Assembly: GCF_016743335.1 (NCBI RefSeq)
Contig: NZ_WCJE01000001.1
Span: forward strand, 62,001 to 126,000
Length of the DNA: 64,000 bases
Direction: 5' to 3'
Source: Streptococcus suis
GTDB taxonomy: Bacteria; Bacillota; Bacilli; Lactobacillales; Streptococcaceae
Of this stretch, positions 8,034 through 17,086 are shown piece after piece. A model generated the notes under the pieces. The model was not told the DNA's origin, ran no database searches, and saw nothing but the letters and a program-made list of their open reading frames with translations. Numbering within the stretch: the first letter of the stretch is position 1; the number at the start of each line of letters is the position of its first letter. Both the position numbers and the translations under genes were made by a program.

Positions 8034-9116
8034 TTATTTTTTCTTAGTAGTTTCTGCTTCCAGTTTATGCAGATAGGCAAAGGCAGACAGGGCAATGCTA
8101 GCAAAGATACCCATCGTGCCACCGAATAGGAGGGATTTTGTATGCAAGATTGAGGCCGTTAGGGGAAGATTGAGGCTAAAGAGGTCTGCTACTCCAGCAA
8201 AAATTGTCGAAAGCAGTGCAACTCCCAGTCCCCAAAGAATTGGGTTAAGGGACCGACCTTGTCTTTCCTCAGGGCTAAGTTCTTCCATGTCATATTGAGG
8301 CAGGTCAGCATGGAGGGTGCGCATATTAACGACACCTAGCAAGATAAAGCTAAAGAGAGCAATTGTCATTGGATAATAGGTGGCAACCTCCACAGGATAG
8401 CGGATAGCTAGGAAGTAGGCAACAGCATTTCCAAGAGCAAGGAAGTAGAAGTGGTAGATAAAGGCAATCCCCCCAATCTCATCAGCCTTGGTCCGTCGGT
8501 ACTCGTCTAAAGGACCACGGATACCATAGAAGTGCCGTATCATATTTTGGAGCCACTTAGGTTCTTCTTTGGAAATAGCAGAGCTGACAGTTAGTTTTTC
8601 TGCCTTTTTCATGCGTTTGCGTAACATGATTTCAAGAGCAATGCCCGTGAAAACACCACCTAGACAGGCAGACAGGACTTTTCGGAGGTCAAATAGGTGG
8701 TCGAGAGGATTGAGCCCCTCCATCCAGGCACCGAAAACAACAGCCCAAATGTACATAACGGTAGTAAAATAGAGGGCGAATTTGATACTTGCTCCCTTGA
8801 GTTGCTTTTGTTCCTTACTAGTCAGTTCTTCTACATCTAAACTGTCCACTTGACTGTGCCGGAGTTTAAACATGATGTAGGTACTAGCAGATAGGTAGGA
8901 TAGGAGCAGAGCAACGGGGTAGCCATAGGCAACGACTTCTGGGTAGCGTTTGGATAGAGTGAGTGCCAGCAGGGTAAGAGCCATGGTGCCCCAAAAGAGC
9001 AGGATAAAGCAGGTATTGCCTAGTCGGAAGGCTTCTTGTTTGCGGTATTCATCAAGGGGACCAGCTATACCGTAAAAGCGTTTAATCAATTTATCTTGAA
9101 AGGTTTCCTTTTTCAT
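8034..9116 (-). CDS. Tandem DUF3278 membrane protein
   Basis: A 360-residue protein made of two homologous halves. Each begins with an amphipathic segment ending in a near-identical signature (KRFYGIAGPLDEYRKQEA at about 12-29; RHFYGIRGPLDEYRRTKA at about 194-211), followed by four membrane helices and a polar stretch (DSLDVEELTSKEQ; QYDMEELSPEERQ). The streptococcal family usually goes by DUF3278 and often sits next to an XRE regulator. No transport or catalytic motif is visible, so its role is unknown. It is the central gene of the operon. Confidence 0.82.
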   Translation of the reverse strand: MKKETFQDKLIKRFYGIAGPLDEYRKQEAFRLGNTCFILLFWGTMALTLLALTLSKRYPEVVAYGYPVALLLSYLSASTYIMFKLRHSQVDSLDVEELTSKEQKQLKGASIKFALYFTTVMYIWAVVFGAWMEGLNPLDHLFDLRKVLSACLGGVFTGIALEIMLRKRMKKAEKLTVSSAISKEEPKWLQNMIRHFYGIRGPLDEYRRTKADEIGGIAFIYHFYFLALGNAVAYFLAIRYPVEVATYYPMTIALFSFILLGVVNMRTLHADLPQYDMEELSPEERQGRSLNPILWGLGVALLSTIFAGVADLFSLNLPLTASILHTKSLLFGGTMGIFASIALSAFAYLHKLEAETTKKK

Positions 9117-9129
9117 ACGATACTCCTAT

Positions 9130-9330
9130 TTACTTACGACGGAAAATGAGTGGCAGGTAAGCTAGTCCAAGAAAGTAGACTGTTCCAGCAATCAGCAGTT
9201 GCACCCAGAACTTCACATGGCTGATGATCTGCAAGATGTCCGCTCTGCTATTGCCCCAAAGCTGAAAGAGGACAAAGAGCGGGATAAAAATAAGGGTAGA
9301 AATCAGGTTTTTGCGTGTATTCTTTTTCAT
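9130..9330 (-). CDS. Small two-helix membrane protein
   Basis: 66 residues (MKKNTRKNLISTL...LIFRRK) with a basic N-terminus, two hydrophobic helices and a basic C-terminus. The start at 9330 is preceded by AGAAAGGA; an in-frame ATG at 9351 overlaps the regulator gene and lacks one. It lies between the XRE regulator and DUF3278 genes, 13 bases from each. No family recognised. Confidence 0.7.
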   Translation of the reverse strand: MKKNTRKNLISTLIFIPLFVLFQLWGNSRADILQIISHVKFWVQLLIAGTVYFLGLAYLPLIFRRK

Positions 9331-9343
9331 GATATTTTCCTTT

Positions 9344-9532
9344 CTATTCATTCCAAAAGAGGCTGTTGAGATCGGTCTGTAAAGCTTTGGCTAGGTTGAT
9401 ACAGAGGTCTAGCGAGGGGTTGTATTTGTTGTTTTCAATCATGTTGATTGTCTGCCTGGATACGCCGATGGCCTTGGCCAAATCTAGTTGGGAAATACCG
9501 AGCAGTAGGCGGTAGTCTTTGACACGGTTCAT
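9344..9532 (-). CDS. XRE-family helix-turn-helix regulator
   Basis: A 62-residue single-domain DNA-binding protein of the compact Cro/C1 type: RLLLGISQLDLAKAIGVSRQTINMIENNKYNPSLDLC gives helices 2-4 with the recognition helix around SRQTINMIE. The start at 9532 follows an AAAGGAGGGC ribosome site. It is the first gene of the membrane-protein operon. Four copies of one palindrome lie just upstream, which makes it the likely repressor of its own operon (inference from position). Confidence 0.9.
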   Translation of the reverse strand: MNRVKDYRLLLGISQLDLAKAIGVSRQTINMIENNKYNPSLDLCINLAKALQTDLNSLFWNE

Positions 9533-9547
9533 GTGCCCTCCTTTCCA

Positions 9548-9741
9548 TGTCAATTATATATGACATATTTGGTTAAAAATGAGAGGATAGGTTGGCTATC
9601 CTTTTAAATGATTGTCAATTATATCTGACATACTAGTGTAAAAAAATGTGGGAACCCTCCCTGTTGATGTCAACTATATGTGACATGTTTCTTTACTGTT
9701 AGTATATACCTGTTCATATAAGTTGTCAACTATATTTGACA
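9548..9741. promoter_or_regulatory. Four palindromic operators, TGTCA-N8-TGACA
   Basis: Copies at 9548-9565, 9613-9630, 9668-9685 and 9724-9741, all close to TGTCAAYTATATNTGACA. Start-to-start spacing is 65, 55 and 56 bases, roughly a whole number of helix turns for the last two. They fill the gap between the XRE regulator and rsmH; the last copy ends about 47 bases upstream of the rsmH -10. They are likely binding sites for the XRE protein. Confidence 0.8.
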
Positions 9742-9782
9742 GTTTTTTTGTAAAAAGTTTGCAACAACTTTTTATTTTAATT

Positions 9783-9793
9783 TGTGGTACAAT
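9783..9793 (+). promoter_or_regulatory. Extended -10 promoter of rsmH operon
   Basis: TGTGGTACAAT (TACAAT at 9788-9793) ends 9 bases upstream of the rsmH ATG at 9803, so the leader is very short. No good -35 at 16-18 bases. Confidence 0.45.
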
Positions 9794-9802
9794 AGAAAAG
9801 AT

Positions 9803-10753
9803 ATGACCAAGGAATTTAATCACACAACTGTTCTCTTGCATGAGACAGTCGATATGTTAGACATCAAACCAAATGGAATTTATGTAGATGCAACGCTGGG
9901 TGGAGCAGGGCATAGTGAGTATCTGCTTAGTCAGTTGACGGATGGGGGGCATCTTTATGCCTTTGATCAGGATCAGACTGCTATTGATCATGCCCATATT
10001 CGCTTGGCATCCTACATTGAAAAGGGACAAGTGACCTTCATCAAGGACAATTTTCGCAATCTCAAGACTCGCTTGGCAGAGCTGGGTGTAACAGAGATTG
10101 ATGGGATTTGTTATGATTTAGGAGTATCTAGTCCACAGTTGGATGAGCGGGAGCGTGGCTTTTCTTACAAACAAGATGCTCCGCTTGATATGCGGATGAA
10201 CCGTGATGGACATTTGACGGCTTATGATGTGGTCAATACCTATGACTATCAAGACTTGGTGCGGATTTTCTTTAAATACGGTGAGGATAAATTTTCCAAG
10301 CAGATTGCTCGTAAGATTGAACAGGCGCGTGCTATCAAACCTATTGAAACAACGACTGAGTTGGCAGAACTGATCAAATCTGCCAAGCCAGCCAAGGAAC
10401 TTAAGAAGAAGGGGCACCCTGCTAAGCAGATTTTCCAGGCCATTCGGATTGAAGTCAATGATGAATTGGGCGCGGCGGATGAGTCTATCCAACAGGCTAT
10501 TGACTTACTGGCAGTGGGGGGGCGCATTTCCGTCATTACCTTCCATTCTTTAGAAGATCGTTTGACCAAACAGCTCTTTAAGGAAGCCAGTACGATTGAT
10601 GTTCCAAAAGGTTTGCCTTTTATCCCAGAAGACTTGAAGGCACCTCTTGAATTGGTCAATCGTAAACCAATTTTGCCGAGTCAGGAGGAGTTGGAGACTA
10701 ATAACAGAGCACATTCAGCTAAATTGCGTGTAGCTAAGAAGGTACATAAATAG
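9803..10753 (+). CDS. rsmH: 16S rRNA (cytosine1402-N4)-methyltransferase
   Basis: 316 residues. The SAM-binding motif [16 protein letters not shown] is near 27-42, with [17 protein letters not shown] near 110-126 and the C-terminal [13 protein letters not shown] typical of RsmH (MraW). It methylates N4 of C1402 in the ribosomal P site. The start at 9803 is preferred over an upstream in-frame TTG because it aligns with the family N-terminus ([16 protein letters not shown]). First gene of the rsmH-ftsL-pbp2X-mraY division cluster, 11 bases before ftsL. Confidence 0.96.
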   Translation: MTKEFNHTTVLLHETVDMLDIKPNGIYVDATLGGAGHSEYLLSQLTDGGHLYAFDQDQTAIDHAHIRLASYIEKGQVTFIKDNFRNLKTRLAELGVTEIDGICYDLGVSSPQLDERERGFSYKQDAPLDMRMNRDGHLTAYDVVNTYDYQDLVRIFFKYGEDKFSKQIARKIEQARAIKPIETTTELAELIKSAKPAKELKKKGHPAKQIFQAIRIEVNDELGAADESIQQAIDLLAVGGRISVITFHSLEDRLTKQLFKEASTIDVPKGLPFIPEDLKAPLELVNRKPILPSQEELETNNRAHSAKLRVAKKVHK

Positions 10754-10764
10754 GAGAAGGATTT

Positions 10765-11088
10765 ATGGTACAAGAGAAACGTAGAGAAGCAACCATGCGA
10801 GTAATTGGTGACAAAATCAAGACATTTACTCGTGTTGAAAGAGCCTTCTATTCTAGTATTGTAATTTCAGGTCTGGCATTGGCTGTTGGTATTATTTTTA
10901 TGCAGGCGAGACTTTTGCAAGTTCAATCAGACTTGGCGAAAGTGAATCAAGACATTAACCAAAAACAAGTAGAACTGAATGACTCAAAGCAGGCAAAAAA
11001 TGAGCTAACAAGATCTGCTCGATTAATGGAAATAGCTGAAAAAGTAGGATTAACATTTAATAATGACAATATTGGAGTAGCAGAGTAA
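10765..11088 (+). CDS. ftsL: Cell division protein FtsL
   Basis: A 107-residue bitopic membrane protein: a basic cytoplasmic N-terminus, one membrane helix (about 28-50), then an outer coiled coil (LLQVQSDLAKVNQDINQKQVELNDSKQ, about 52-78). FtsL pairs with DivIC and DivIB in the divisome. It is identified by size, layout and position directly before pbp2X. A GGAGAAGG site precedes the ATG. The stop overlaps the pbp2X start by one base (TAATG), implying coupled translation. Confidence 0.9.
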   Translation: MVQEKRREATMRVIGDKIKTFTRVERAFYSSIVISGLALAVGIIFMQARLLQVQSDLAKVNQDINQKQVELNDSKQAKNELTRSARLMEIAEKVGLTFNNDNIGVAE

Positions 11089-13337
11089 TGTCTAGAAGAA
11101 ACAATCGACTTTTGAGGTATGTTTTACGAAGAAGATATGTTCCAACAAAAAATCGTCAGAAAGTAGGGCAGAATCTACTACTCTTGACGGTTTTCATCTT
11201 TTTTCTTTTTTTGAGTAATTTTGCGCTCATTATTGGAACGGATAGTAAAGCAGGTGTGTCGCTTTCTGAGAGGGCAGATGCTGTTCATCAACAAGAAGTG
11301 ACTGTACAAGCGAGACGTGGTACAATTTATGATCGAACCGGAATTCCAATTGCAGAAGATTCTACCACCTACACAATCTATGCAATTATAGACACAGATT
11401 ATGTTTCAGAATTTAAAGAAGTCTTGTATGTTGAAGCAACACAATTTAGCAAGGTTGCAGAAATACTAAATAAGTACCTTGGTATGGAGACAGACTATGT
11501 CAATCAGCAATTAAATCAACCAGAATTAAAACAAGTCTATTTTGGTACACTAGGGAAGAATATTTCTTACAGTACAATGTCTAGTATCCAAGAGGAGATG
11601 AAGACCGCGGGTATAAAGGGGATTGCCTTTAATGCCAGTCCAGGACGAATGTATCCAAATGGAAATTTTGCCTCAATTTTTGTCGGGTTAGCGAACCCAG
11701 TTGAAAACAAAGATGGCAGTTATAGTTTACAGGGTGTAAGTGGGATGGAGTATTATTTGAACAGCATCCTCGCTGGTCAAGATGGCAAGGTTGTTTATGA
11801 AAAGGACAGTCAGGGACGTGTGCTGCCAGGAACAGAAACAGTTAAAGAAGAAACTATCAATGGTCAGGATGTCTATACGACGATTTCTGCAGACCTGCAG
11901 CGGTCCTTAGAAACCAACATGGATACCTTCTTTAATACTGCCAAGGGGCGCTACGCCAATGCTACTCTGATCTCAGCTAGGACTGGGGAGATTTTAGCAA
12001 CGACACAACGTCCAAGTTATGACTCAGATACCAAGGAAGGCTTGGGACAAGAGGGGGTTCTAGAGCGTTCCCTCCTCTACCAAGAGGCCTTTGAACCAGG
12101 TTCTACCATGAAGGTTTTGACTGTCGCATCAGCTATTGACAATGGAACCTTTGACCCAAATGCCTACTATACCAATAACGAGTATGTGATTGCAGACGCA
12201 AAAATCAATGACTGGACTTTAAACGCTGGCCAATCAGCTGTTACGTTAAATTTTGCTCAGGGTTTTTCACTCTCAAGTAACGTCGGAATGACTTTGTTAC
12301 TACAAGAAATGGGGGATGAAAAATGGCTAAATTATCTTGCTAAATTTCGCTATGGTTACCCAACACGATTTGGTATGGGGGATGAGGAACCTGGTTTGGT
12401 ACCTGAAGACAATATTGTCACAATCGCAATGTCAACTTTTGGTCATGGTATTTCGGCTAACCAAGCTCAAATGCTTCGTAGTTTTTCGGCAATTGCTAAT
12501 AATGGTATCATGTTAGAGCCAAAATTTATTTCAGCCCTTTATAATCCGAATACAGATTCAGCTAGACTTTCTTCAAAAGAAGAAGTTGGAAATCCAGTTT
12601 CTGAACAGGCGGCAGATGCTACCTTAGGGTATATGATAAATGTTGGAACGGACCCAGTCTTTGGTACCTTATATTCTCACGATTTACAAGGACCGGCTAT
12701 TCAGGTTGAAGGCTATGATATTGCGATGAAATCAGGTTCAGCCGAAATCGCAGGTGAGGATGGTCAAGGTTATATTAAGGGTGCATACATTAACTCAGTT
12801 GTAGCAATGATTCCCGCAGAAGATCCAGAATTTATCATGTATGTTACGATTCGACAACCAGAAGTATTGAGTGTTCTCTCTTGGGATAGTATTATTAGTC
12901 CGACCTTAAAAGAAGCGATGTTATTGAAGGATAGCTTGAACATAGATGCTCCAGCTCCGTCCCTAGCTTCTGTTGGAAAAGAAACGGACTACACATTGCC
13001 AGATCTAATTGGTAAGGCACCTGGTGAGTCGGCTGAGGAGCTTCGTCGCTATCTGGTTCAACCAGTTATTTTAGGCAAAGGTGCTGAGATTAAGAAGGTT
13101 TCTTTGGAAAAAGGTAGCTTAGTAGCCCCTAATCAACAGGTTCTCTTATTGACGAATAAATTGGAAGAAATGCCAGACTTGTATGCGGTGACCAAGGAGA
13201 ATATGGATCTACTAGCTGAATGGACAGGTATTGAAGTGACCTATGAGGGGTCTGGTTCCAAGGTTGTGAAGCAGAGCGTAGAAGTGGGGACCAAGTTGAA
13301 TAAAACCAAGAAATTAACAGTTACGTTAGGAGAATAA
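11088..13337 (+). CDS. pbpX: Penicillin-binding protein 2x, septal transpeptidase
   Basis: A 749-residue class B PBP that crosslinks septal peptidoglycan with FtsW. It has a membrane anchor at about 29-50, a dimerisation region, and a transpeptidase domain with S339-T-M-K, S396-S-N and K548-S-G, then two PASTA domains (about 640-749). The third motif reads KSGS instead of the usual KSGT. Residues 437 Leu, 445 Thr, 467 Ser, 525 Phe and 551 Ser together match a substitution set that I recall from penicillin-nonsusceptible S. suis (M437L, S445T, T467S, Y525F, T551S). Base composition shifts within the gene, so a mosaic origin is possible. Confidence 0.96.
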   Translation: MSRRNNRLLRYVLRRRYVPTKNRQKVGQNLLLLTVFIFFLFLSNFALIIGTDSKAGVSLSERADAVHQQEVTVQARRGTIYDRTGIPIAEDSTTYTIYAIIDTDYVSEFKEVLYVEATQFSKVAEILNKYLGMETDYVNQQLNQPELKQVYFGTLGKNISYSTMSSIQEEMKTAGIKGIAFNASPGRMYPNGNFASIFVGLANPVENKDGSYSLQGVSGMEYYLNSILAGQDGKVVYEKDSQGRVLPGTETVKEETINGQDVYTTISADLQRSLETNMDTFFNTAKGRYANATLISARTGEILATTQRPSYDSDTKEGLGQEGVLERSLLYQEAFEPGSTMKVLTVASAIDNGTFDPNAYYTNNEYVIADAKINDWTLNAGQSAVTLNFAQGFSLSSNVGMTLLLQEMGDEKWLNYLAKFRYGYPTRFGMGDEEPGLVPEDNIVTIAMSTFGHGISANQAQMLRSFSAIANNGIMLEPKFISALYNPNTDSARLSSKEEVGNPVSEQAADATLGYMINVGTDPVFGTLYSHDLQGPAIQVEGYDIAMKSGSAEIAGEDGQGYIKGAYINSVVAMIPAEDPEFIMYVTIRQPEVLSVLSWDSIISPTLKEAMLLKDSLNIDAPAPSLASVGKETDYTLPDLIGKAPGESAEELRRYLVQPVILGKGAEIKKVSLEKGSLVAPNQQVLLLTNKLEEMPDLYAVTKENMDLLAEWTGIEVTYEGSGSKVVKQSVEVGTKLNKTKKLTVTLGE

Positions 13338-13338
13338 T

Positions 13339-14337
13339 ATGCAGTTTGCACTTATGTCGGGATTGGTTGCATTTTTAGCAACGGTAATCCTGATACCACG
13401 ATTTATTACCTTTTATCAAGCCAAGCGCATCGAAGGGCAACAGATGCACGAAGATGTCAAGCAACACCAGTTCAAGGCCGGAACTCCTACCATGGGGGGT
13501 ACAGTCTTCCTAGTTGTTGCTGTCCTTGTTAGTTTTATTTTTGCAGCTAGCCTGAAAATGCTGACAGGTGGTGTCTTGGCTATTCTTTTCATTTTGGCTC
13601 TCTATGGCTTGGTCGGATTTTTGGATGATTTCTTGAAAATCTTCCGCAAAATCAATGAAGGACTTAATCCTAAGCAAAAGCTAGCCCTACAAATCCTGGG
13701 TGGTCTTGTTTTCTATTTTGTCCATGTCAAAGGTGCTGGTGGTGGTGAGCTCAATGTCTTTGGCCACATTATCAATCTTGGGGTACTCTATTTACCATTT
13801 GTTCTATTCTGGTTGGTTGGTTTTTCAAACGCGGTCAATCTGACAGATGGGATTGATGGATTGGCTTCTATTTCTGTGACAATCAGTTTGCTGGCCTATT
13901 CTGTTATTGCTTACCAGGAGCAGAAGTTTGATATTCTCTTGGTCTGTGTGACCATGATCGGTGGCTTGCTTGGTTTCTTTGTCTACAACCGTAAACCAGC
14001 CAAGATCTTCATGGGAGATGTGGGAAGTCTGGCACTCGGTGGGATGTTGGCAACCATTTCCATTGCGCTTCGTCAAGAATGGACCCTCCTCCTAATCGGT
14101 TTGGTCTATGTTATCGAAACATCATCCGTTATGTTACAAGTTTCATATTTCAAATACACTAAAAAACGTTTTGGAGAAGGTCGTCGTATCTTCCGTATGA
14201 CACCTTTCCATCATCATTTGGAATTAGGTGGTTTGACAGGTAAGTCTGAAAAATGGAGCGAGTGGCAGGTTGACTTCTTCCTTTGGTCAGTTGGTCTTGT
14301 CATGAGCCTGATTACCTTGGTCATTCTTTATCTATAG
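13339..14337 (+). CDS. mraY: Phospho-N-acetylmuramoyl-pentapeptide-transferase
   Basis: A 332-residue integral membrane enzyme with about ten helices. It joins UDP-MurNAc-pentapeptide to undecaprenyl phosphate to form lipid I. Signature sequences: [11 protein letters not shown] near 48-58, VGFLDDFLK near 92-100, [11 protein letters not shown] near 166-176, [12 protein letters not shown] near 223-234 and [12 protein letters not shown] near 288-299. It starts one base after the pbpX stop with GGAGAATA upstream. Last gene of the division cluster; a terminator follows. Confidence 0.96.
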   Translation: MQFALMSGLVAFLATVILIPRFITFYQAKRIEGQQMHEDVKQHQFKAGTPTMGGTVFLVVAVLVSFIFAASLKMLTGGVLAILFILALYGLVGFLDDFLKIFRKINEGLNPKQKLALQILGGLVFYFVHVKGAGGGELNVFGHIINLGVLYLPFVLFWLVGFSNAVNLTDGIDGLASISVTISLLAYSVIAYQEQKFDILLVCVTMIGGLLGFFVYNRKPAKIFMGDVGSLALGGMLATISIALRQEWTLLLIGLVYVIETSSVMLQVSYFKYTKKRFGEGRRIFRMTPFHHHLELGGLTGKSEKWSEWQVDFFLWSVGLVMSLITLVILYL

Positions 14338-14345
14338 AATTTCAG

Positions 14346-14374
14346 AAACAGCAGAAATGCTGTTTTATTTTTAC
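14346..14374 (+). terminator. Terminator of rsmH-mraY operon
   Basis: AACAGCA/TGCTGTT hairpin with a GAAA-type loop (14347-14364), followed by TTATTTTTA. Confidence 0.8.
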
Positions 14375-14375
14375 C

Positions 14376-14405
14376 TTGACAAAAATGGTCGATGAGATGT
14401 AGAAT
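14376..14405 (+). promoter_or_regulatory. Promoter of EcsC-like gene
   Basis: Consensus TTGACA (14376-14381), 18-base spacer, TAGAAT (14400-14405), directly after the mraY terminator. Confidence 0.65.
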
Positions 14406-14435
14406 AAAGAGAAGTGGAATAGGCGGAGGATAATT

Positions 14436-15269
14436 ATGGAACAGTTAAATCAAGAACAGCTTTATGGGGTCGTGCTCCAGACCATGACGGCAGCTAGTCA
14501 GCTTCCGATGGTTAAAGTCAACAGGGAAGAATTTTTGAAAACTCGGTTTAAGGATAGTCCCTATTTGGACAAGATTTTAGCGGATGGGCCAACAGCGGTT
14601 TATAGCCTCGAAGCCCTACGCAAAGAGGCCGATAAAATCATCAATGATATGACAACCAAGACCTCGCTTTTATCCTTTGCAGCAGGCTTGCCGGGCAATC
14701 CTTTTACTGCCATAGCAGCTGGGACAGCAGATATTGCTCAGTATTTTGGCTTTGCCTTGAATTTATCGCAGCAAATTGCTTATCTTTTTGGAGAAGATGA
14801 GTTGTTTGTTGGTCAAGGAAAGGAAATTCCAGAAGAGGTTCAAATCCGTATTATTGCCTACATCGGTGTCATGTTTGGAGCAGGTGGTTCAGCAGTGCTT
14901 CTAAATAAAGTATCCAAAACAGTTGGGGCAAATGTTGGTAAGAAAGTAGCCATGCAGGCTCTGACCAAAACGACTTGGTATCCCTTGGTGAGAAAGGTTG
15001 CTGCAGTGATTGGTGTTAAGATTACCAAAAAGACTGTGGAGAAAACCATTGCCAATGCGGTCCCTATTTTGGGTGGACTGATTTCAGGTGGTTTGACCTA
15101 TTTTACTTTCCAACCAATGGGTGGTTTGCTAGCTGATACCTTTGTAAAAAAATTAAAGGGTGATTTCGATAGCGAACTAGAACTCAGCGAAGCCTTCAAG
15201 GCTAGTTTGGCAGAGGAAAAAGAACTAGGGATTATCGAGGCAGAATTTACGGAAGTAAGTGAGAGCTAA
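14436..15269 (+). CDS. EcsC-family protein
   Basis: 277 residues. After a polar N-terminus there is a glycine- and alanine-rich hydrophobic region (LSFAAGLPGNPFTAIAAGTADIAQYFGFALNLSQQIAYLFG, about 80-120), a second one near 140-165, and the PILGGLISGGLTYFTFQPMG segment near 210-229. This pattern fits the EcsC family, whose role is unknown; EcsC itself is named after an ABC transporter operon. A short acidic tail follows. GGAGGATAATT precedes the ATG. It is a single-gene transcript with its own promoter and terminator. Confidence 0.7.
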   Translation: MEQLNQEQLYGVVLQTMTAASQLPMVKVNREEFLKTRFKDSPYLDKILADGPTAVYSLEALRKEADKIINDMTTKTSLLSFAAGLPGNPFTAIAAGTADIAQYFGFALNLSQQIAYLFGEDELFVGQGKEIPEEVQIRIIAYIGVMFGAGGSAVLLNKVSKTVGANVGKKVAMQALTKTTWYPLVRKVAAVIGVKITKKTVEKTIANAVPILGGLISGGLTYFTFQPMGGLLADTFVKKLKGDFDSELELSEAFKASLAEEKELGIIEAEFTEVSES

Positions 15270-15272
15270 TGA

Positions 15273-15293
15273 GGGCGGGCATCCGTCCTTTTT
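15273..15293 (+). terminator. Terminator of EcsC-like gene
   Basis: GGGCGG (15273-15278) pairs with CCGTCC (15283-15288, one G-U pair), followed by TTTTT. Confidence 0.65.
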
Positions 15294-15311
15294 GCTTGTC
15301 AACCTAAATCG

Positions 15312-15320
15312 TGCTATAAT
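15312..15320 (+). promoter_or_regulatory. Extended -10 promoter of DEAD-box helicase gene
   Basis: TGCTATAAT with TTGCTT 17 bases upstream. It leaves a leader of about 160 bases before the helicase ATG. Confidence 0.5.
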
Positions 15321-15360
15321 AGAAGGCAGTATAATGAAGAACCAGTATCCATTGTTGGTA

Positions 15361-15462
15361 TCGTCATTTAGTTTTTCTTTTTAACTCGCCTTGCCTAACT
15401 CCAGTTATGCCTGCGGTTCGTTGACTAGTACTAAAAGTAAGCTAAAAGACTATACTTGCCTT
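15361..15462 (+). repeat. Dispersed repeat in the 5' leader of the DEAD-box gene
   Basis: Contains TTGCCTAACTCCAGTTATGCC-like sequence (15389-15410) that recurs at 53025-53046 inside the FMN riboswitch region, and an AACTCGCC edge like that seen (reversed) near 25740. It reads open in the helicase frame, which is why a falsely long start at 15391 is possible; the extra 33 residues look nothing like a helicase. Confidence 0.6.
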
Positions 15463-15489
15463 GTGAATACGGGTTCTAAAGAGGAAACT

Positions 15490-16833
15490 ATGAAATTTAC
15501 AGATATGAAACTCAAGCCTTACATTCAGGAGGCTTTGAAAGAAATTAACTTTGTTCAGCCGACAGAGGTTCAGGAAAAACTAATCCCAATCGTCTTGTCT
15601 GGTCGTGACTTGATTGGAGAGTCAAAAACAGGCTCAGGAAAGACCCATACCTTCTTAATTCCCATCTTCCAAAAGCTAAATGAGGAATTAGACCAGGTTC
15701 AAGCAGTTATTACAGCTCCATCACGTGAATTGGCGACCCAGATTTATCAAGCAGCACGCCAGTTGGCTAGTCATTCGGACATCGAAGTTCGTGTGACCAA
15801 TTATGTTGGTGGTACAGATAAAAACCGTCAGATTGACAAACTTCAAACTGGTCAGCCACATATTGTTGTTGGGACACCAGGTCGTATTTATGACTTGGTT
15901 AAATCAGGTGACCTGGCCATTCACAAGGCTAAAACCTTTGTGGTGGATGAGGCGGATATGACCTTGGACATGGGCTTTTTGGAAACGGTTGATAAGATTG
16001 CCGGAAGTCTGCCAAAAGATTTACAATTTATGGTCTTTTCAGCCACCATTCCGCAGAAACTGCAACCGTTTTTGAAAAAGTATTTGTCAAATCCAGTCAT
16101 GGAACAAATCAAGACCCAGACGGTCATTTCAGATACCATTGAAAATTGGCTGATTTCAACCAAGGGCCGTGATCGCAATGCGCAGATTTTGGAAGCGACC
16201 AAGCTCATGCAGCCATATTTGGCTATGATTTTTGTTAATACAAAGACCCGTGCAGATGAATTGCACAGTTACTTAACTGCTAATGGTTTGCGGGTTGCAA
16301 AAATTCATGGGGACATTCCACCGCGTGAACGCAAGCGGATCATGAACCAGGTGAAAAATTTGGATTATCAGTACATCGTAGCAACAGACTTGGCAGCGCG
16401 TGGGATTGATATCGAAGGTGTTAGCCATGTCATCAACGATGCCATTCCTCAGGACCTTTCCTTCTTTGTCCACCGTGTGGGTCGTACAGGTCGAAATGGC
16501 TTGTCAGGTATTGCCATTACCCTCTATCAGCCGAGTGATGATGCGGACATTCGCGAGTTAGAAAAACTCAACATCAAATTCTTGCCAAAAGAAATGAAGA
16601 ATGGGGAGTTTGTTGATACCTACGACCGTGACCGCCGTGTCAACCGAGAAAAATCTCGTGAAAAACTGGACTTGGAAATGATTGGCTTGGTGAAGAAGAA
16701 AAAGAAAAAAGTCAAGCCAGGCTACAAGAAGAAAATCCAATGGGCTGTTGATGAGAAGCGCCGCAAGACCAAACGTGTGGAAGCGCGTGCCAAGGGGCGT
16801 GCAGAGCGCAAGGCCAAACGCCAAACCTTCTAG
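15490..16833 (+). CDS. DEAD-box ATP-dependent RNA helicase
   Basis: 447 residues. Motifs: Q-motif area (MKLKPYIQEALKEINFVQPTEVQEKLIP), Walker A SKTGSGKTHTF near 46-56, PSRELA, GTPGRIYDL, VVDEADMTLD (DEAD, near 153), SAT near 183, and motif VI HRVGRTGRNG near 329. The C-terminal 70 residues are very basic (KKKKKKVKPGYKKK), probably an RNA-binding tail. It unwinds structured RNA in ribosome assembly or RNA decay; CshB-like in kind, but I do not assign a symbol. The start at 15490 follows AAAGAGGAAAC. Confidence 0.93.
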   Translation: MKFTDMKLKPYIQEALKEINFVQPTEVQEKLIPIVLSGRDLIGESKTGSGKTHTFLIPIFQKLNEELDQVQAVITAPSRELATQIYQAARQLASHSDIEVRVTNYVGGTDKNRQIDKLQTGQPHIVVGTPGRIYDLVKSGDLAIHKAKTFVVDEADMTLDMGFLETVDKIAGSLPKDLQFMVFSATIPQKLQPFLKKYLSNPVMEQIKTQTVISDTIENWLISTKGRDRNAQILEATKLMQPYLAMIFVNTKTRADELHSYLTANGLRVAKIHGDIPPRERKRIMNQVKNLDYQYIVATDLAARGIDIEGVSHVINDAIPQDLSFFVHRVGRTGRNGLSGIAITLYQPSDDADIRELEKLNIKFLPKEMKNGEFVDTYDRDRRVNREKSREKLDLEMIGLVKKKKKKVKPGYKKKIQWAVDEKRRKTKRVEARAKGRAERKAKRQTF

Positions 16834-16850
16834 GAGGATTGGAAAAGACC

Positions 16851-17075
16851 ATGTTACAAAATATTCTCAGTTTTTATTTGCAGGGGCTTTTGGTTGCAGC
16901 CCTGCTGGCTATTCTATCTAGCTTGATTTATTTTGCTGTAAGAGCAGGTAAAAAAGTTGATCGAACGCCGCAAGAGCGCCAGGATTTTATATTTGATTTG
17001 TTGATGATCAACGTCATGACCATCCCAATTCTTGCTTTTGGGGTCATGGGGATTTTGTTAATGTTTAAAGCATAG
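16851..17075 (+). CDS. DUF4059 family small membrane protein
   Basis: 74 residues with two hydrophobic helices (about 4-26 and 48-70) joined by a basic loop (RAGKKVDRTPQERQ). This is a streptococcal family (DUF4059) with no known function, commonly found just upstream of trxB as here. ATG 16851 is chosen over the in-frame TTG at 16839, which sits right on AGGAGG with no spacing. 11 bases separate it from trxB, so they are probably cotranscribed. Confidence 0.78.
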   Translation: MLQNILSFYLQGLLVAALLAILSSLIYFAVRAGKKVDRTPQERQDFIFDLLMINVMTIPILAFGVMGILLMFKA

Positions 17076-17086
17076 AAGGAAAAGAT

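Noticed and set aside
9548-9741. The four TGTCA-N8-TGACA copies considered as a CRISPR array
   Set aside because: Repeats are 18 bases, palindromic, spaced unevenly by 37-47 bases of AT-rich sequence, and no cas genes are near. Operators fit better.
10118-10659. Long antisense open frames within rsmH and similar shadows in yidC, scpA, murC and greA
   Set aside because: They mirror strongly coding frames on the other strand, lack ribosome sites, and show no family features.
15391-15489. N-terminal extension of the DEAD-box helicase starting at 15391
   Set aside because: The added residues come from the dispersed repeat in the leader; ATG 15490 has a ribosome site and matches the family N-terminus.
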